Notes: generated by a model from the sequence alone, not told the origin. Positions 28,169-38,331 are shown, numbered from the stretch's first letter. The stretch: 64,000 bases of DNA from Marinobacter sp. SS13-12 (GCF_030227115.1 NZ_JASSUA010000001.1:1736001-1800000), one strand, 5' to 3'. Made by a program: numbers and translations.

Positions 28169-28204
28169 AAGAGCGGGATAGCCCGGATGGCGCCTTCGCG
28201 ATGA

Positions 28205-28873
28205 TCAATCGCTTTGCTTCAGCCCCATCTCCCAGAAATCAATTTCCAGCCGGGTTGCATCGCTGAATATCCGCGTGAGCTGCTCGAATCTGGCCGGGGA
28301 AACATCAGCCAACCGTTCATCCAGCCAACGGATTTCGGCCTGCATGGCTTGCTGGAATTCGTCGCTTTCGTACATGGCGATCCAGGCATCGTAGGGGTTG
28401 CTGTCGCCCCGGATTGTTTCCGCCCGTCGGTTCAGCCAGTTGGCGATTTCGCCGTAACCGACCATGCAGGGTGAGAGTGCGACGTGCAGGTCCAGCAGAT
28501 CGCCCCTGTTGCCGGTATCGAGCACATACCGTGTGTAGGCGATGGTGGCTCGGGCTTCAGGCAGTTCGGCAAGTTCTTGTTCCGAAATGCCCCATTCCTT
28601 GCAGTAGCCGATGTGCAGATCCAGCTCAACGTCTACAATTGCCTGTAATCCTTCCTTTGCCTGCCTCAGGTCGGACAGGGTCGGGCTTTTGTAGGCGGCC
28701 AGGGCAAACGCACGGGCGAACTGGATCAGGAAGAGGTAATCTTGCTTGAGATAATGTTCGAACGCTTCCCTGGAAAGTGTTGCATCGCCCAGTTGTCGCA
28801 CAAAGCTGTGTTCGATGTAGGCGCGCCACTCTGTCTGGCATTGGTTTTTGAGGTCTTTAAACTGGTAGGGCAT
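28205..28873 (-). CDS. tenA: TenA family aminopyrimidine aminohydrolase
   Basis: This 222-residue all-helical protein has TenA hallmarks: Asp45 in LKQDYLFL, the nucleophile Cys136 in SPCMVGYGE, and a C-terminal Glu in the LEIDFWEMG segment. TenA with the active Cys (TenA_C) salvages aminopyrimidine from degraded thiamin. AGGAG precedes the ATG. No other thiamin gene lies in the window, and no THI element was seen in the 38 bases before the divergent efflux operon. Confidence 0.92.
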   Translation of the reverse strand: MPYQFKDLKNQCQTEWRAYIEHSFVRQLGDATLSREAFEHYLKQDYLFLIQFARAFALAAYKSPTLSDLRQAKEGLQAIVDVELDLHIGYCKEWGISEQELAELPEARATIAYTRYVLDTGNRGDLLDLHVALSPCMVGYGEIANWLNRRAETIRGDSNPYDAWIAMYESDEFQQAMQAEIRWLDERLADVSPARFEQLTRIFSDATRLEIDFWEMGLKQSD

Positions 28874-28911
28874 TTGAACTCCTTCTGGTCACAACACGCT
28901 GATAAGAGAGC

Positions 28912-29112
28912 ATGCTACACGAACTGAGTTTTGGCGGAATGCTGTTCAGTCCATTATTGGTGCTGGTGCCGATGGCGTTTGCGTTGAGTGCTGTCACCCG
29001 GCTGGCCTTGTACCGGCTGGACCTGCGCCGCTATATCTGGAAGGAAGCCTGGTTCGATGTTGCCGCGTTCATCTGCTATCTGGCAATCATTGTTTATCTG
29101 TTCGGGAACTAG
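28912..29112 (+). CDS. DUF1656 small membrane protein (AaeX-like)
   Basis: This 66-residue protein has two hydrophobic segments (about 8-28 and 45-64). The start MLHELSFGG and the LYRLDLRRYIW loop match DUF1656 proteins that accompany HlyD and FUSC efflux genes. It is the first gene of a three-gene operon; the next gene begins nine bases later. Confidence 0.9.
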   Translation: MLHELSFGGMLFSPLLVLVPMAFALSAVTRLALYRLDLRRYIWKEAWFDVAAFICYLAIIVYLFGN

Positions 29113-29121
29113 GGAAGACTC

Positions 29122-29982
29122 ATGGGAAAGCTACTGCGTGTTGGTATTACGTTGTTGGTGGTCGCGCTAGCGGTTGTTGCCGGAAGCTGGGTCTGGAACC
29201 ATTATCTGTATTCGCCATGGACCCGCGACGGAAGGATTCGTGCCGATGTCATCACGATTGCGCCAGATGTTTCAGGCTGGGTCACGCAACTGAGCGTGGC
29301 CAACAACCAGGCGGTAAAGCAGGGTGATCCGCTCTTTACCATTGACGATACGCGTTATCAGGCAGCGCTTGCGGAAGCCAGGGCGAAGGTCGCAGAGAAG
29401 TACAGTTCTCTCGAGCTGGCCAGGCACAGGTACCAGAGCCGACAGGGACTGTCTGACGAACAGGCCCCCACTGAGGACGACCTGGAAACCTACCGTATTA
29501 AACGGGCGTCCGCGGTGGCCGGTCTTGAACTCGCCAAGGCGGAACTGGAGATGGCGCGCATTGACCTTGAGCGCACGCAGGTGGTGGCACCGGCAGATGG
29601 CACCATCAGTAACCTCCATCTGCGCCAGGGCAACTACGTCGATAAAGGGAAGGTTGTGTTGTCTGAGGTGAAGGCCGATTCCTTTTATGTCACCGGGTAC
29701 TTTGAAGAAACCAAACTGCATAAGGTGCAGGTGGGGCAATCCGCCCGGATTACCCTGATGGGTGGCGACCGGAAGTTGACTGGCACCGTCGTCAGCATTG
29801 CCCCGGGGATTGCCGATATCAATGCCAGCAGCAACGACCAGATGCTTCCCCAGGTTCAGCAGGCATTCAACTGGGTACGGTTGGCCCAACGGATTCCGGT
29901 CGATATTGCGCTGGACCCGGTGCCGGAGGATATACATCTGAGTGCCGGGATGACGGTTTCAATTTATCTGGACTCCGAGTAG
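29122..29982 (+). CDS. HlyD-family periplasmic adaptor (AaeA/EmrA-like)
   Basis: This 286-residue protein has an N-terminal membrane helix (about 8-25), a biotinyl-lipoyl-like half at about 45-80, a coiled-coil hairpin at about 85-160, the second lipoyl half (APADGTISN), and a beta-barrel domain. It should link the FUSC pump to the outer membrane for efflux of aromatic acids or similar compounds. The ribosome binding site GGGAAGAC is only moderate. Confidence 0.93.
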   Translation: MGKLLRVGITLLVVALAVVAGSWVWNHYLYSPWTRDGRIRADVITIAPDVSGWVTQLSVANNQAVKQGDPLFTIDDTRYQAALAEARAKVAEKYSSLELARHRYQSRQGLSDEQAPTEDDLETYRIKRASAVAGLELAKAELEMARIDLERTQVVAPADGTISNLHLRQGNYVDKGKVVLSEVKADSFYVTGYFEETKLHKVQVGQSARITLMGGDRKLTGTVVSIAPGIADINASSNDQMLPQVQQAFNWVRLAQRIPVDIALDPVPEDIHLSAGMTVSIYLDSE

Positions 29983-29995
29983 CGGGCCGGCGCAC

Positions 29996-32089
29996 ATGTC
30001 ACCCCATCCGCTATTGGCGCAACTCCTGGCGCCGAACCGATACGCCGTGATCTTCGCCATCAAGGGTGTGGTCGCCATGGCGTTGGCGTTGTTTGTGTCG
30101 ATGGCCCTGCAACTGGACCGTCCCTACTGGGCGATGGTTTCCGCGATTTTCCTGCAGATCCGCCCGGAAAGTGGGCTGGTCATCGAGAAAGCGCTGTGCC
30201 TGATCGTGGGTTCGGCGGCTGGTGGTGGCTTTGGCATTCTGGTGCTTGCGTTGCTGACACCGTATCCGCTTCTGGCGCTGGGCCTCTTAACGCTGTGGAT
30301 TGGCCTGAATTCAGCTGCGTCCTCCATGGTGCACAACCTCAATTATATCTATGCCTTCGCGATGGCAGGGATGACAGCCGGACTGGTGGTCATCCTTGTG
30401 ATGGCGGATGCCGGCACCACAAACAGCCAGGCGGTTTTTACCATCGCCCAGGCGCGGATCAGCGAAATTGCGACCGGCGCCGTGTGTGCCATGCTGGTCA
30501 GCCAGCTGTTATGGCCGGTGACCGTAAAAGATGGCCTGCGTGTGAATGCCCGCAAGGTGATCAACAAAACGCTGGCCTATCTCAAACTGGAGCTGGAGCC
30601 GGGAAGCTCCCACAGGCAGCGTCACGAGCATGCGGACGAGATTCTCGAAACCCTGGTAGCGGTTAATGACGATTCCAGCGCTGTTACCTACGAAGGCCCC
30701 GAAGGCTCGGGCCGGAGCAGGGCAGCCAATCTGTTGTGCAACAAGGTAATGTCCCTGTTGGCGGTTACTCAGATTATGGGGCGGTTCCAGAGGAATCATG
30801 GTGACCTGGTGTCACCTGCGTTCAGTGAGGTGCTCAGCCAGATGCGCCGATATTTCGGGGAAATCGCCGAAGCAGATAGCTACCAGGAAGGTTACCGGCT
30901 TGCCCATGAGCTGCGGCGGTCCTTGCTGGAGCAGCGAACCGGGTTCAGGAACGAGTCCGCCATCGTGACACGTCTGACCAGGACGGCACTGGAACTGGTA
31001 AGTGATCTGGTGGTGGTATTGCGGGCCTATAACGCGCTGGAAAGCCGTGACCGGACGCTGCTGAAGGCGCCCATGCTGGAAACCCACCGGGACCCGCTGG
31101 TCGGACTGATCAACGGGTTTCGCACGGCCGTGATATTTGGAATCGGGGCGATAATCTGGACCCAGACGGCAAGCTCGGCCGCCTTGATGATCATGATCAT
31201 GCCCGTGGTATTTTCCGTGATGTTCGCCCGTTTTTCGCTGGCGGAGCTGACGCCTATTCTGCGTCGGGTGCTGATGGGTGCAACGGTGGCTATTCCCGTT
31301 GCCCTGTTCTTCGGGCTGGGCCTGTTATCCCGGGCCAGTGGCAATGTCGAACTCCTGATGCTGGTTCTGGCAGGCCCTTATTTCTTTGGCCTGCTGGCTC
31401 TTGCCGATCGTCCCACGCTGCCTTACGGGCTGGGCTTCTGTATTCCGTTCACCATCATCACTCAGCCAAGCAACAGCATGACATTCAATGCCGAAAGTGC
31501 GGTGAATATTGCACTGGGACTGTTCGTGGGAATCAGCATCCTCTATTGGGTATTCAAAGTCATTACCCCGCCGGACAGCCGGTTTATGCAGCGCCGCCTG
31601 CTGAGATCCACGGCCCGTGACCTGACCGCAATTGACGATCACGAAATGCCTGAAAACTGGTTTAATGGTCGTATGGGGGAGCGTCTGTTGCGGCTGGCCA
31701 ATTATGATCAGAGTTCTGAAAGCAGCGAACGCTATATGACCGACCTGGGGTTCACCGGGCTTAACCTCGGGCATGTGTCCATTCGTCTGCGCAAGCTGAT
31801 TCAGGACCATCGCAGTCCCACAGTTGACAGGCTTCTGAAGGAGTGGCAGCAGACCCTGGCGGAAACCTACCTGTTGAGCGCCCGGGGTGTCATCAATCCA
31901 GAGTTCCGGAAGGCTGGCGCCAGGCTGCTTGAGGCCATTCACGCCCAAAGGGATCCGGACCAGAAAACGGTTGTCGTCGAAGGTATGTTTGAGCGGTTGG
32001 CACTGACAATGGAGCGAACCGCCAGAACGGTGGCTGAGGCAACAGGCCAGCCGAAATTAGCTTCTGCAGAGACTGAATCCTTGGCCTGA
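29996..32089 (+). CDS. FUSC family efflux pump (AaeB-like)
   Basis: This 697-residue inner-membrane protein has two sets of about five to six helices (about 20-170 and 365-515), each followed by a cytoplasmic domain. This duplicated design is typical of aromatic acid exporters such as AaeB. Third gene of the DUF1656-HlyD-FUSC operon, 13 bases after the adaptor. Substrate inferred only: hydroxylated or aromatic carboxylic acids. A hairpin follows directly after the stop. Confidence 0.92.
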   Translation: MSPHPLLAQLLAPNRYAVIFAIKGVVAMALALFVSMALQLDRPYWAMVSAIFLQIRPESGLVIEKALCLIVGSAAGGGFGILVLALLTPYPLLALGLLTLWIGLNSAASSMVHNLNYIYAFAMAGMTAGLVVILVMADAGTTNSQAVFTIAQARISEIATGAVCAMLVSQLLWPVTVKDGLRVNARKVINKTLAYLKLELEPGSSHRQRHEHADEILETLVAVNDDSSAVTYEGPEGSGRSRAANLLCNKVMSLLAVTQIMGRFQRNHGDLVSPAFSEVLSQMRRYFGEIAEADSYQEGYRLAHELRRSLLEQRTGFRNESAIVTRLTRTALELVSDLVVVLRAYNALESRDRTLLKAPMLETHRDPLVGLINGFRTAVIFGIGAIIWTQTASSAALMIMIMPVVFSVMFARFSLAELTPILRRVLMGATVAIPVALFFGLGLLSRASGNVELLMLVLAGPYFFGLLALADRPTLPYGLGFCIPFTIITQPSNSMTFNAESAVNIALGLFVGISILYWVFKVITPPDSRFMQRRLLRSTARDLTAIDDHEMPENWFNGRMGERLLRLANYDQSSESSERYMTDLGFTGLNLGHVSIRLRKLIQDHRSPTVDRLLKEWQQTLAETYLLSARGVINPEFRKAGARLLEAIHAQRDPDQKTVVVEGMFERLALTMERTARTVAEATGQPKLASAETESLA

Positions 32090-32090
32090 A

Positions 32091-32114
32091 GAATACAGAA
32101 AGGGCTCTGTATTC
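32091..32114 (+). terminator. hairpin after the efflux operon, possible terminator
   Basis: A nine-base perfect stem (32091-32099 with 32106-32114) encloses a six-base loop, two bases after the FUSC stop. No T-run follows on either strand, so rho-independent termination is doubtful. Confidence 0.4.
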
Positions 32115-32140
32115 CCCAGGCCAGGAGGTGTCGATAAGGA

Positions 32141-32332
32141 TTACTTAGTGAGCTTGTCCCACTCTTTTTCGGCCTCATCTCTTTTCATGCCGTATTTTTC
32201 CTGAATCTTGCCGACAAAGTTGTCCTTCCGGCCCCCGATTTCATCGACTTCGTCATCGGTTAGCTTGCCCCAGTTTTCTCTCACTTTGCCTTTGAGTTGC
32301 TTCCAGTTACCTTCCATAATGTCTTTATTCAT
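32141..32332 (-). CDS. CsbD family stress protein
   Basis: This 63-residue hydrophilic helical protein matches CsbD: MNKDIMEGNWKQLKGK and the GKIQEKYG repeat unit are typical. Members are general stress proteins of unknown mechanism, often osmotically induced. ATG at 32332 has AAGGAC upstream; the frame extends to 32431. The 278 bases before it, up to the MDR gene end, hold no other gene and should contain its promoter. Confidence 0.9.
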   Translation of the reverse strand: MNKDIMEGNWKQLKGKVRENWGKLTDDEVDEIGGRKDNFVGKIQEKYGMKRDEAEKEWDKLTK

Positions 32333-32610
32333 TTCGATAGTCCTTTTTCCGTGAGATTGAAATGAACTGACTTCCGCAATAGCGCCAATCCTTTTCGCTA
32401 ATGCGTAACTGCTAGGCTCAACGTGCCACACAACATGATTTTCGACAATAACCTGGGTTGACGTAAACCGTTGCAGGCCGGCTTGTCGGTACCTAAGTAA
32501 TTGAAAACTAATACTTTATCGATTTGATTATAAAAGTTTAAGAATTCGGTGACAGATTGACGCCGGATTCGGGGTGTTGCCTTCGCAATCATGACGTCCG
32601 CTGGGTTTGC

Positions 32611-33618
32611 TTAAAACTCCAGGCAGATCTTGCCAAAGTGCTTGCCGGATTCTTCGTACTGGAACGCAGCCGCGATTTCATCCAGCGCAAATGAGCGGTC
32701 GATCACCGGGTGCATGTCATTAGCCTCGATGGCACGAATCATGTCCTGTTGGTGAGCGCGGCTGCCGACGATCAAGCCCTGCAGACGAGCCTGTTTGGCC
32801 ATGAGTTTTGCCGTGGGCACTTCACCGGAGCGACCGGTGAGCACGCCGATCAGCGATATGTGGCCACCGATGCGCACTGCGTCGATGGATTCCGGCAGGG
32901 TGCCCGGGCCGCCCACTTCGATCACATGGTCGACGCCCTTGCCGCCGGTCAGCTCAAGCACTTGCTGGCCCCAGGCCGGCGTGGTTTTGTAGTTGATGGT
33001 GTGGTCGGCTCCGAGGGCGCTCAGCCGCTCAAGCTTTTCGTCGGAGGATGACGTTGATATCACCCGGACGCCCATCATCCTGGCGAACTGTAAGGCAAAA
33101 ATGGAGACGCCGCCTGTACCCAGGGTGAGTATCGTATCGCCAGCCTTCAAGCCGCCGTCGACGACCAGCGCCCGCCAGGCGGTCAGGCCCGCCGTAGTCA
33201 GAGTGGCGGCTTCCGCGTGGCTGTAGCCTTTCGGTGCGTGGGTGAACCCCCGGGCAGGGCCGGTGACCAATTCGCGGGCATAGCCGTCGATGCCATCGCC
33301 CGGGGTGGTGGTGAAATTGTCGATGGGGGCCGGGCCGTTTTCCCACTGGGGGAAGAAGGTAGAAACCACGTGGTCTCCGACCCTGAATTCGCTCACATCT
33401 GCACCGACCGCTTCGACCACACCCGCGCCGTCGGCCATGGGTACGCGGCCATCGTCGGTCGGTATGGCACCAGCGACTACCGCGTAGTCATGGAAGTTGA
33501 GAGAGTTTGCGTGAATCCGCACCCGCAGTTCACCAGGGCCTGGTTCGCCCGGCTCCGGGCCGTTCGTGATCTGCAGTTTATCCAGTCCGCCGGGTTGGGA
33601 GAGAGTAGCGAGTTTCAT
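32611..33618 (-). CDS. NAD(P)-dependent MDR-family dehydrogenase
   Basis: This 335-residue medium-chain dehydrogenase/reductase has a GroES-like N-terminal half and a Rossmann half with the coenzyme loop LGTGGVSIFALQ. The catalytic Cys and His zinc ligands and the four structural Cys of alcohol dehydrogenases are not visible, suggesting a zinc-free quinone oxidoreductase or enoyl reductase type. GAGG precedes the ATG. Substrate unknown. Single gene, divergent from the homocysteine methyltransferase-like gene. Confidence 0.9.
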   Translation of the reverse strand: MKLATLSQPGGLDKLQITNGPEPGEPGPGELRVRIHANSLNFHDYAVVAGAIPTDDGRVPMADGAGVVEAVGADVSEFRVGDHVVSTFFPQWENGPAPIDNFTTTPGDGIDGYARELVTGPARGFTHAPKGYSHAEAATLTTAGLTAWRALVVDGGLKAGDTILTLGTGGVSIFALQFARMMGVRVISTSSSDEKLERLSALGADHTINYKTTPAWGQQVLELTGGKGVDHVIEVGGPGTLPESIDAVRIGGHISLIGVLTGRSGEVPTAKLMAKQARLQGLIVGSRAHQQDMIRAIEANDMHPVIDRSFALDEIAAAFQYEESGKHFGKICLEF

Positions 33619-33779
33619 GGTTTGGCCTCGGTCTATTCGGTTAAATGATGGGCTAGGGTAGTTTTACTGAGCTGTATTGGATCATATTTGATGATTAATC
33701 CTGACTTCTATACCGAAACATACTCTGCAATCTGGCAATATCATGATCACACACTCTTAATAAAGGAGCTAAGAGCACT

Positions 33780-34703
33780 ATGCGAAACGTTGCACTTCTT
33801 GATGGTGGTCTTGGCCAGGAAATCTATCGCAGGGCTCGTGGTGTGAGTTCTCCACTATGGTCCGTAGCCGTCATGCTGGAGCAGCCTGAGGTTGTTACGG
33901 CGGTGCATGCGGATTTCATCCGGGCCGGGGCAAAAACTCTGACGCTGAATACCTATGCAGCGACACCAACCCGTTTGCGAAAGCAGGGATTGCAAGAACA
34001 GATATTTGCCATTCACCAGCAGGCGTTCCAGGCCCTGGAACGGGCGATCGACGCCACCGGTGTGCAGGTGGATATCGCCGCTTGCCTTCCGCCCCTGACT
34101 GCAAGCTATCAGGGTCAGCCGGCCCGCTCTTTTGAGGACGTGCGTGACGAATACGAGACTCTGGTTCAGCTGCAGGCTCGCGCCGACGTATTCCTGATCG
34201 AAACCATGACCAACACCCTGGAAGCGAGGGCTGCGTGTGCGGCCGCCAGTGATCTTGGTAAACCTTTTGGAGTGGCATTTCGCCTTGAAGCAAACGGCAG
34301 GCTCAAATCGGGCGAAACCCTGGAGGAAGCGGTGGCTGCCATCAAAGGGTATTTGCCCGCTGCAGTGATGTTGAACTGCTGTGACCCCGAACTGGTAACC
34401 GACGCCATGCCAGAGCTGGTGAATCTGTACCCGATTGTCGGAGGTTACGCCAATGCCTTTAAATCTGTAGAGGCTGTGGCCAGTGGCGGATTGGTAGATG
34501 CCCTGGAGGCACGGCCGGATATCACTCCGGAAGCTTATTCAGGGCAGGTGCGTCAATGGCTGGCGGATGGTGCCCGTGTTGTTGGTGGGTGTTGCGAGAT
34601 TACACCTGAGCACGTTCATTTTATGGCCGATGCGCTTGCAGGTGAATTCAATTGTGTTCGTCTATCGCAGCTGGGCCTTCGAAATCCTTCCGAAGGCCAT
34701 TGA
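33780..34703 (+). CDS. homocysteine S-methyltransferase family protein
   Basis: This 307-residue TIM-barrel protein has the zinc-binding Cys set: Cys200 in MLNCC and Cys271-Cys272 in VGGCCE. The N-terminal LLDGGLGQEI is typical of the family, which transfers a methyl group to homocysteine from S-methylmethionine or betaine. The methyl donor cannot be told. AAGGAG lies eleven bases upstream of the ATG. Confidence 0.9.
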   Translation: MRNVALLDGGLGQEIYRRARGVSSPLWSVAVMLEQPEVVTAVHADFIRAGAKTLTLNTYAATPTRLRKQGLQEQIFAIHQQAFQALERAIDATGVQVDIAACLPPLTASYQGQPARSFEDVRDEYETLVQLQARADVFLIETMTNTLEARAACAAASDLGKPFGVAFRLEANGRLKSGETLEEAVAAIKGYLPAAVMLNCCDPELVTDAMPELVNLYPIVGGYANAFKSVEAVASGGLVDALEARPDITPEAYSGQVRQWLADGARVVGGCCEITPEHVHFMADALAGEFNCVRLSQLGLRNPSEGH

Positions 34704-34731
34704 TGGTTTATAAGGTGACCTCCCGTGTTGT

Positions 34732-35334
34732 TCAGGCAGGCAGATCTGCCACGCTGTCGACAACTGCGGCGTAAAGATCCCGCGTTGAAGCCAGTGCGCC
34801 GTCATGAACCTCCTGGGCGGATAGGACCTTGCCATTCGCAGCCTCAAGGGGGCGGGTTGCCGTTGCACTGGCGACCACTGTGGGTGAATAGCCCAGATTG
34901 AACCCGCCATGGGCGGTGGAATTGACGCACATGTGGGTCATGAAGCCTGCGAGAATAATGTTTTTCACACCTTTGGCCTTGAGCTGCTCATCCAGATCGG
35001 TCTGCACGAACGAGTTCGGGAAGTTCTTGGTAATGACCGGTTCGCCGTCTTTCGGGGCAACGATATCGGCGATAGCGCCTATGTGATCGTTCACATCGTA
35101 GGGTGAGCCCGGGCCAGAATCGTGGCGGATATGAAACACTGGAATTCCTTCGGCACGGGCCATTTCCAGCAGTTTCTTACCCTCTTTCAGGGCTTCTTCC
35201 GCGCCCTCAAGCTTCATGACGCCTTCACGATAGGTGTTCTGGTAGTCGATCATGATCAGGGCGGATTCGGAAAGTCTTGATGGTTTGTTGCCGAGGCCGT
35301 TCAGGTCCCGAAGCGATGTGGAGGCTGTTGTCAT
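34732..35334 (-). CDS. isochorismatase-family cysteine hydrolase
   Basis: This 200-residue protein has the catalytic triad of the family: Asp30 in MIDYQN, Lys103 in ITKNF, and nucleophile Cys136 in MTHMCVNS. Family members hydrolyse isochorismate, nicotinamide or other amides; missing context prevents choice. AGGAG precedes the ATG. It converges on the methyltransferase gene. The 235 bases before it show no gene. Confidence 0.9.
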   Translation of the reverse strand: MTTASTSLRDLNGLGNKPSRLSESALIMIDYQNTYREGVMKLEGAEEALKEGKKLLEMARAEGIPVFHIRHDSGPGSPYDVNDHIGAIADIVAPKDGEPVITKNFPNSFVQTDLDEQLKAKGVKNIILAGFMTHMCVNSTAHGGFNLGYSPTVVASATATRPLEAANGKVLSAQEVHDGALASTRDLYAAVVDSVADLPA

Positions 35335-35569
35335 GGTTGTTCTCCTGGCGTTGGTCGTGGGGGATCAGTGCATCATGCGCTGATCCCACAGTACATACGA
35401 CCATAAACCCGTTTCGATGAGTCTTTGGTAGGGTGGTGGCAGGGAATACCGGAACAGCTTACTCTTTGATTACTCAACCCAGGCTCGCACTTTTTTATAG
35501 ACCTCACGGCCCGGTGGTCACGCCATTGAGCCGTCGCGGTTTCTGGGCAAGAGGTGATCCCCGGCGGTC

Positions 35570-36880
35570 TCAGATCTGCTTATAGACAACGTCGGAGAGT
35601 CGGCTGCGATTGCCATCAGTGTCCAGTGTGCGAATGGCGAAATACCAGGTCCCTGCGGTGAGTTCATCCACCAGCAGCTCGTCGACTGAAGCATCACCTA
35701 TGGCGAGACTCTGGTCCAGGGTTTCTGCGCTGGTGCCGTAGACTACTTCAAAGCCGGCAATTTCACCCATGGAAAGGCTATCACCGTTTTCGCGGGTTAG
35801 TGGCGCGGTCCAGCTCAGCAGGGCGGCGTCGGCTGGAATGGTTTCTTCCGGAGTGACTTCTGTTGTCGGCGGTTCGCTGGTTTCGGCTCCAGTGTCGGCT
35901 GTAGCGTCGCCAGAACTGTCACCGTAAACATCCGCCACGGTCTTGAAACGCTGCACGGTGCGGTACTCGACCACGACCAGTCTCTGGTTGATGATGCTTG
36001 AGTCCACCCTGGTCTGAAGCTCAGACGCCTGAACCGCTGCCGCAGAAACCAGATCTGCCAGGGCCACGTTCACACCATCACCTATCAGGCTGATCTGGCC
36101 GGTTTCACTGACCTGGGCGGTCATGTTGTTCAGCACATCGGAAATTGTGTCCCATTGGGCGTTTTCGTTGACCAGCGCCAGAAAAGCGGCGTTCGCGATA
36201 GCGACCTGTAGGGCATCGGCAGATACATCGTCTGACTCATCCAGCCGGGTCAGATCCGGCGGGGTGAGGCGCAGGGAGCCGGCAGCCAGGCCAAACCAGT
36301 CCTCTACTGTCTCGTAAGCGCCAGAGAGGGCCTCTGGAGAAAGACCGCTTGTGCTGCGTTCGGCCAGGGCTACGGCCAGATGGGTCAGCGGGGTCAGGTT
36401 GACGGTTTCCATTCTCAGGTCGCCGGCTCCGCGCAGGCTGAAGTTGTTGTCCAGCCCCATGGGTTGGCCAAAGGCAACAGCCTCTGCGCCGCTCTGTTCG
36501 CACTGGGGGACAACGTCGCAGATCATGCGAGTGTCAGCATCTGCCTGAAGCTCCACCAGAGCCCAGCCATCTGCCTTTCCTCGCAGCTGCCACTCGTAGC
36601 TGCCATCGTCCGCCGTCAGTACCGGCTTGGCCGCCTCTCGTTGCGGGGCATAGTGGCCGTCTTTGTCGGAAATCAGGCGGTTGGCGGTTACCAGGCCCTG
36701 CTGTATGACGCCTTTCATGGCCGCACCGGCGATCTCGACAGTCGGCTCGTTCGAGCCCTGGGACTGCGCTGCTGAAGTGCTTTCGCCGGAAGTAATGTCC
36801 AGTCCGCAGCCCGAGAGCAGAACCACCGCAGGTAACATCAGCAGTCCATGCTTCGATAATTTTTTGCCGCAAATTGACAT
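35570..36880 (-). CDS. lipoprotein with fibronectin type III-like domain
   Basis: This has 436 residues from ATG at 36880. A lipoprotein signal ends in LLSGC, with Cys at about residue 25. A beta-rich domain follows near 45-120, a helical middle near 135-300, an acidic Thr/Glu-rich linker near 330-355, and a C-terminal Fn3-like domain to the end. Outer-membrane anchoring is likely. The open frame extends to 36919; the start chosen gives a clean signal, although its ribosome binding site is weak. Function unknown. Confidence 0.7.
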   Translation of the reverse strand: MSICGKKLSKHGLLMLPAVVLLSGCGLDITSGESTSAAQSQGSNEPTVEIAGAAMKGVIQQGLVTANRLISDKDGHYAPQREAAKPVLTADDGSYEWQLRGKADGWALVELQADADTRMICDVVPQCEQSGAEAVAFGQPMGLDNNFSLRGAGDLRMETVNLTPLTHLAVALAERSTSGLSPEALSGAYETVEDWFGLAAGSLRLTPPDLTRLDESDDVSADALQVAIANAAFLALVNENAQWDTISDVLNNMTAQVSETGQISLIGDGVNVALADLVSAAAVQASELQTRVDSSIINQRLVVVEYRTVQRFKTVADVYGDSSGDATADTGAETSEPPTTEVTPEETIPADAALLSWTAPLTRENGDSLSMGEIAGFEVVYGTSAETLDQSLAIGDASVDELLVDELTAGTWYFAIRTLDTDGNRSRLSDVVYKQI

Positions 36881-37157
36881 TGTTGCGCACCATTTCATTG
36901 ACGAATTCAGGCAAATCATACCGAGACGGTTTTCGGTTATATGTGGGTTGGTTCAGGATTTGGCGGGTTGAATTTGTCAGGAAGTTGGCGCTTACGGAGG
37001 GATACATCTTGAGATCGAACGTAACACGGTTCGGGAGCGGTGTTATCTTTATAACCTGTTGTTATCTATCGTTTTGCACGATTCAGTCCCAGAGGTGAGC
37101 CAGTGGTTGGCAGGCGTAGTGCAAGTGCGCGATTACATATTTAAACAAGTGCAGGGA

Positions 37158-38198
37158 TTATTCTGGGAGGCTGTGGAGCCGGCGACGGAACCGGCCGGGT
37201 GTTTCACCGGTCCAGCGTCGGAACGCGTGGTTGAAGGCGCTCTGGTCGGCAAACTGCAGCAGCAGGCCGATGTCGGCCAGGGGGGCTTCCGGCTGTTGGA
37301 GCCACAGCATGGCCAGGTCCCGGCGCACTTCCTCATAGAGGGAGCTCCAGCTGGTGTTGCGGGCCGCCAGTTTGCGCCTGAGGCTGCGGGTACTGAAGCC
37401 CAGTTCCCGGGCGGTTCCAGCTGGCTCAACAGATCCTTCCAGTAGATGCTTGCAGATCTGGGCCCGTACCTCATTGGGCAGATTCAGGTCGCGGTGGTAA
37501 TTGGCGAGCAAGCGCCGGCCCTGCTGTTGCAGGAGAGCCTGGAGGTATCCATCCCGAGCCGGTAGTGGGATGTCCAGCCAGGATGTGGGGAAGATCAGGC
37601 CATTGAATGGTTGGTCGAAACGCACATCGGTGCCCAGGTATTGCCGATACAGTGTCTCGTCCGCAAGCGGTTGGTGGCTGAAGCTGACGGTGCTGCCCTG
37701 GTATTCCGGTAGCAGCCTTCGCCCGATACTCAGCCAGCCACTGACTGCCAGTTCAATGATGCCCCGGGGCAGCAGTTTGTCATGCTGGGGGCTGAGCACC
37801 AGCTTCGCATCCTGCCCGTCGATCTGGAGACGGCACAGGCCAATGTCCCAGATCAGCGACTCAAATTCCTGTAGGCGATAAATCGCTGCCCCAAGTGTGT
37901 CTGCACTCAGAGCTGCTTGCCCCAGTATTGGAAAATCCTTTGGTTGTACCGCCTGGCCAAGCTGAAGCCCGAGCAGGGGCGCCCGGGCGTCGCGCTCGGC
38001 CCGATGCCAGAGAGACAGGGCGTGATAGAGGGAGATCCTTCCGTCACTATCTGGCGATTGCGGTTCAACACCGGCGTCGGCGAGCCACTGTCGAACCTGG
38101 AACCCGGCCTGCCCAAGCAGGTTTTGCAAGGCATCGACATAGGGCCAGGCCACACTGGCAGGCAGGGTGAGCCAGGGGTCGCTTTGTGGAGAATTCAT
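37158..38198 (-). CDS. AraC-family regulator (OruR/ArgR-like)
   Basis: This 346-residue protein has an N-terminal arabinose-binding-like domain of the PF12625 type (about 15-205) and a C-terminal double helix-turn-helix (about 240-340) with GFSTRSLRRKL and FADQSAFNHAFRRWTG. The effector is unknown. It is divergent from the fatty-acid-hydroxylase-like gene, with 133 bases between starts, a layout consistent with local control. The ribosome binding site is poor. Confidence 0.9.
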   Translation of the reverse strand: MNSPQSDPWLTLPASVAWPYVDALQNLLGQAGFQVRQWLADAGVEPQSPDSDGRISLYHALSLWHRAERDARAPLLGLQLGQAVQPKDFPILGQAALSADTLGAAIYRLQEFESLIWDIGLCRLQIDGQDAKLVLSPQHDKLLPRGIIELAVSGWLSIGRRLLPEYQGSTVSFSHQPLADETLYRQYLGTDVRFDQPFNGLIFPTSWLDIPLPARDGYLQALLQQQGRRLLANYHRDLNLPNEVRAQICKHLLEGSVEPAGTARELGFSTRSLRRKLAARNTSWSSLYEEVRRDLAMLWLQQPEAPLADIGLLLQFADQSAFNHAFRRWTGETPGRFRRRLHSLPE

Positions 38199-38331
38199 AT
38201 TATTACTATAGCTGGTATGGGGCGCCTCAAATTGTTTTTTGTGGCCACATTTCTGGGTGTCGGATGACAGGACGTTTGAGCACCGGAAGGAATAGCCTGA
38301 ACTTTCAGTTCAACCCTGACAGGAGGTTGTC

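Noticed and set aside
28874..28911. Possible thiamin riboswitch before tenA
   Set aside because: Only 38 bases lie between tenA and the divergent efflux operon, too short for a THI element.
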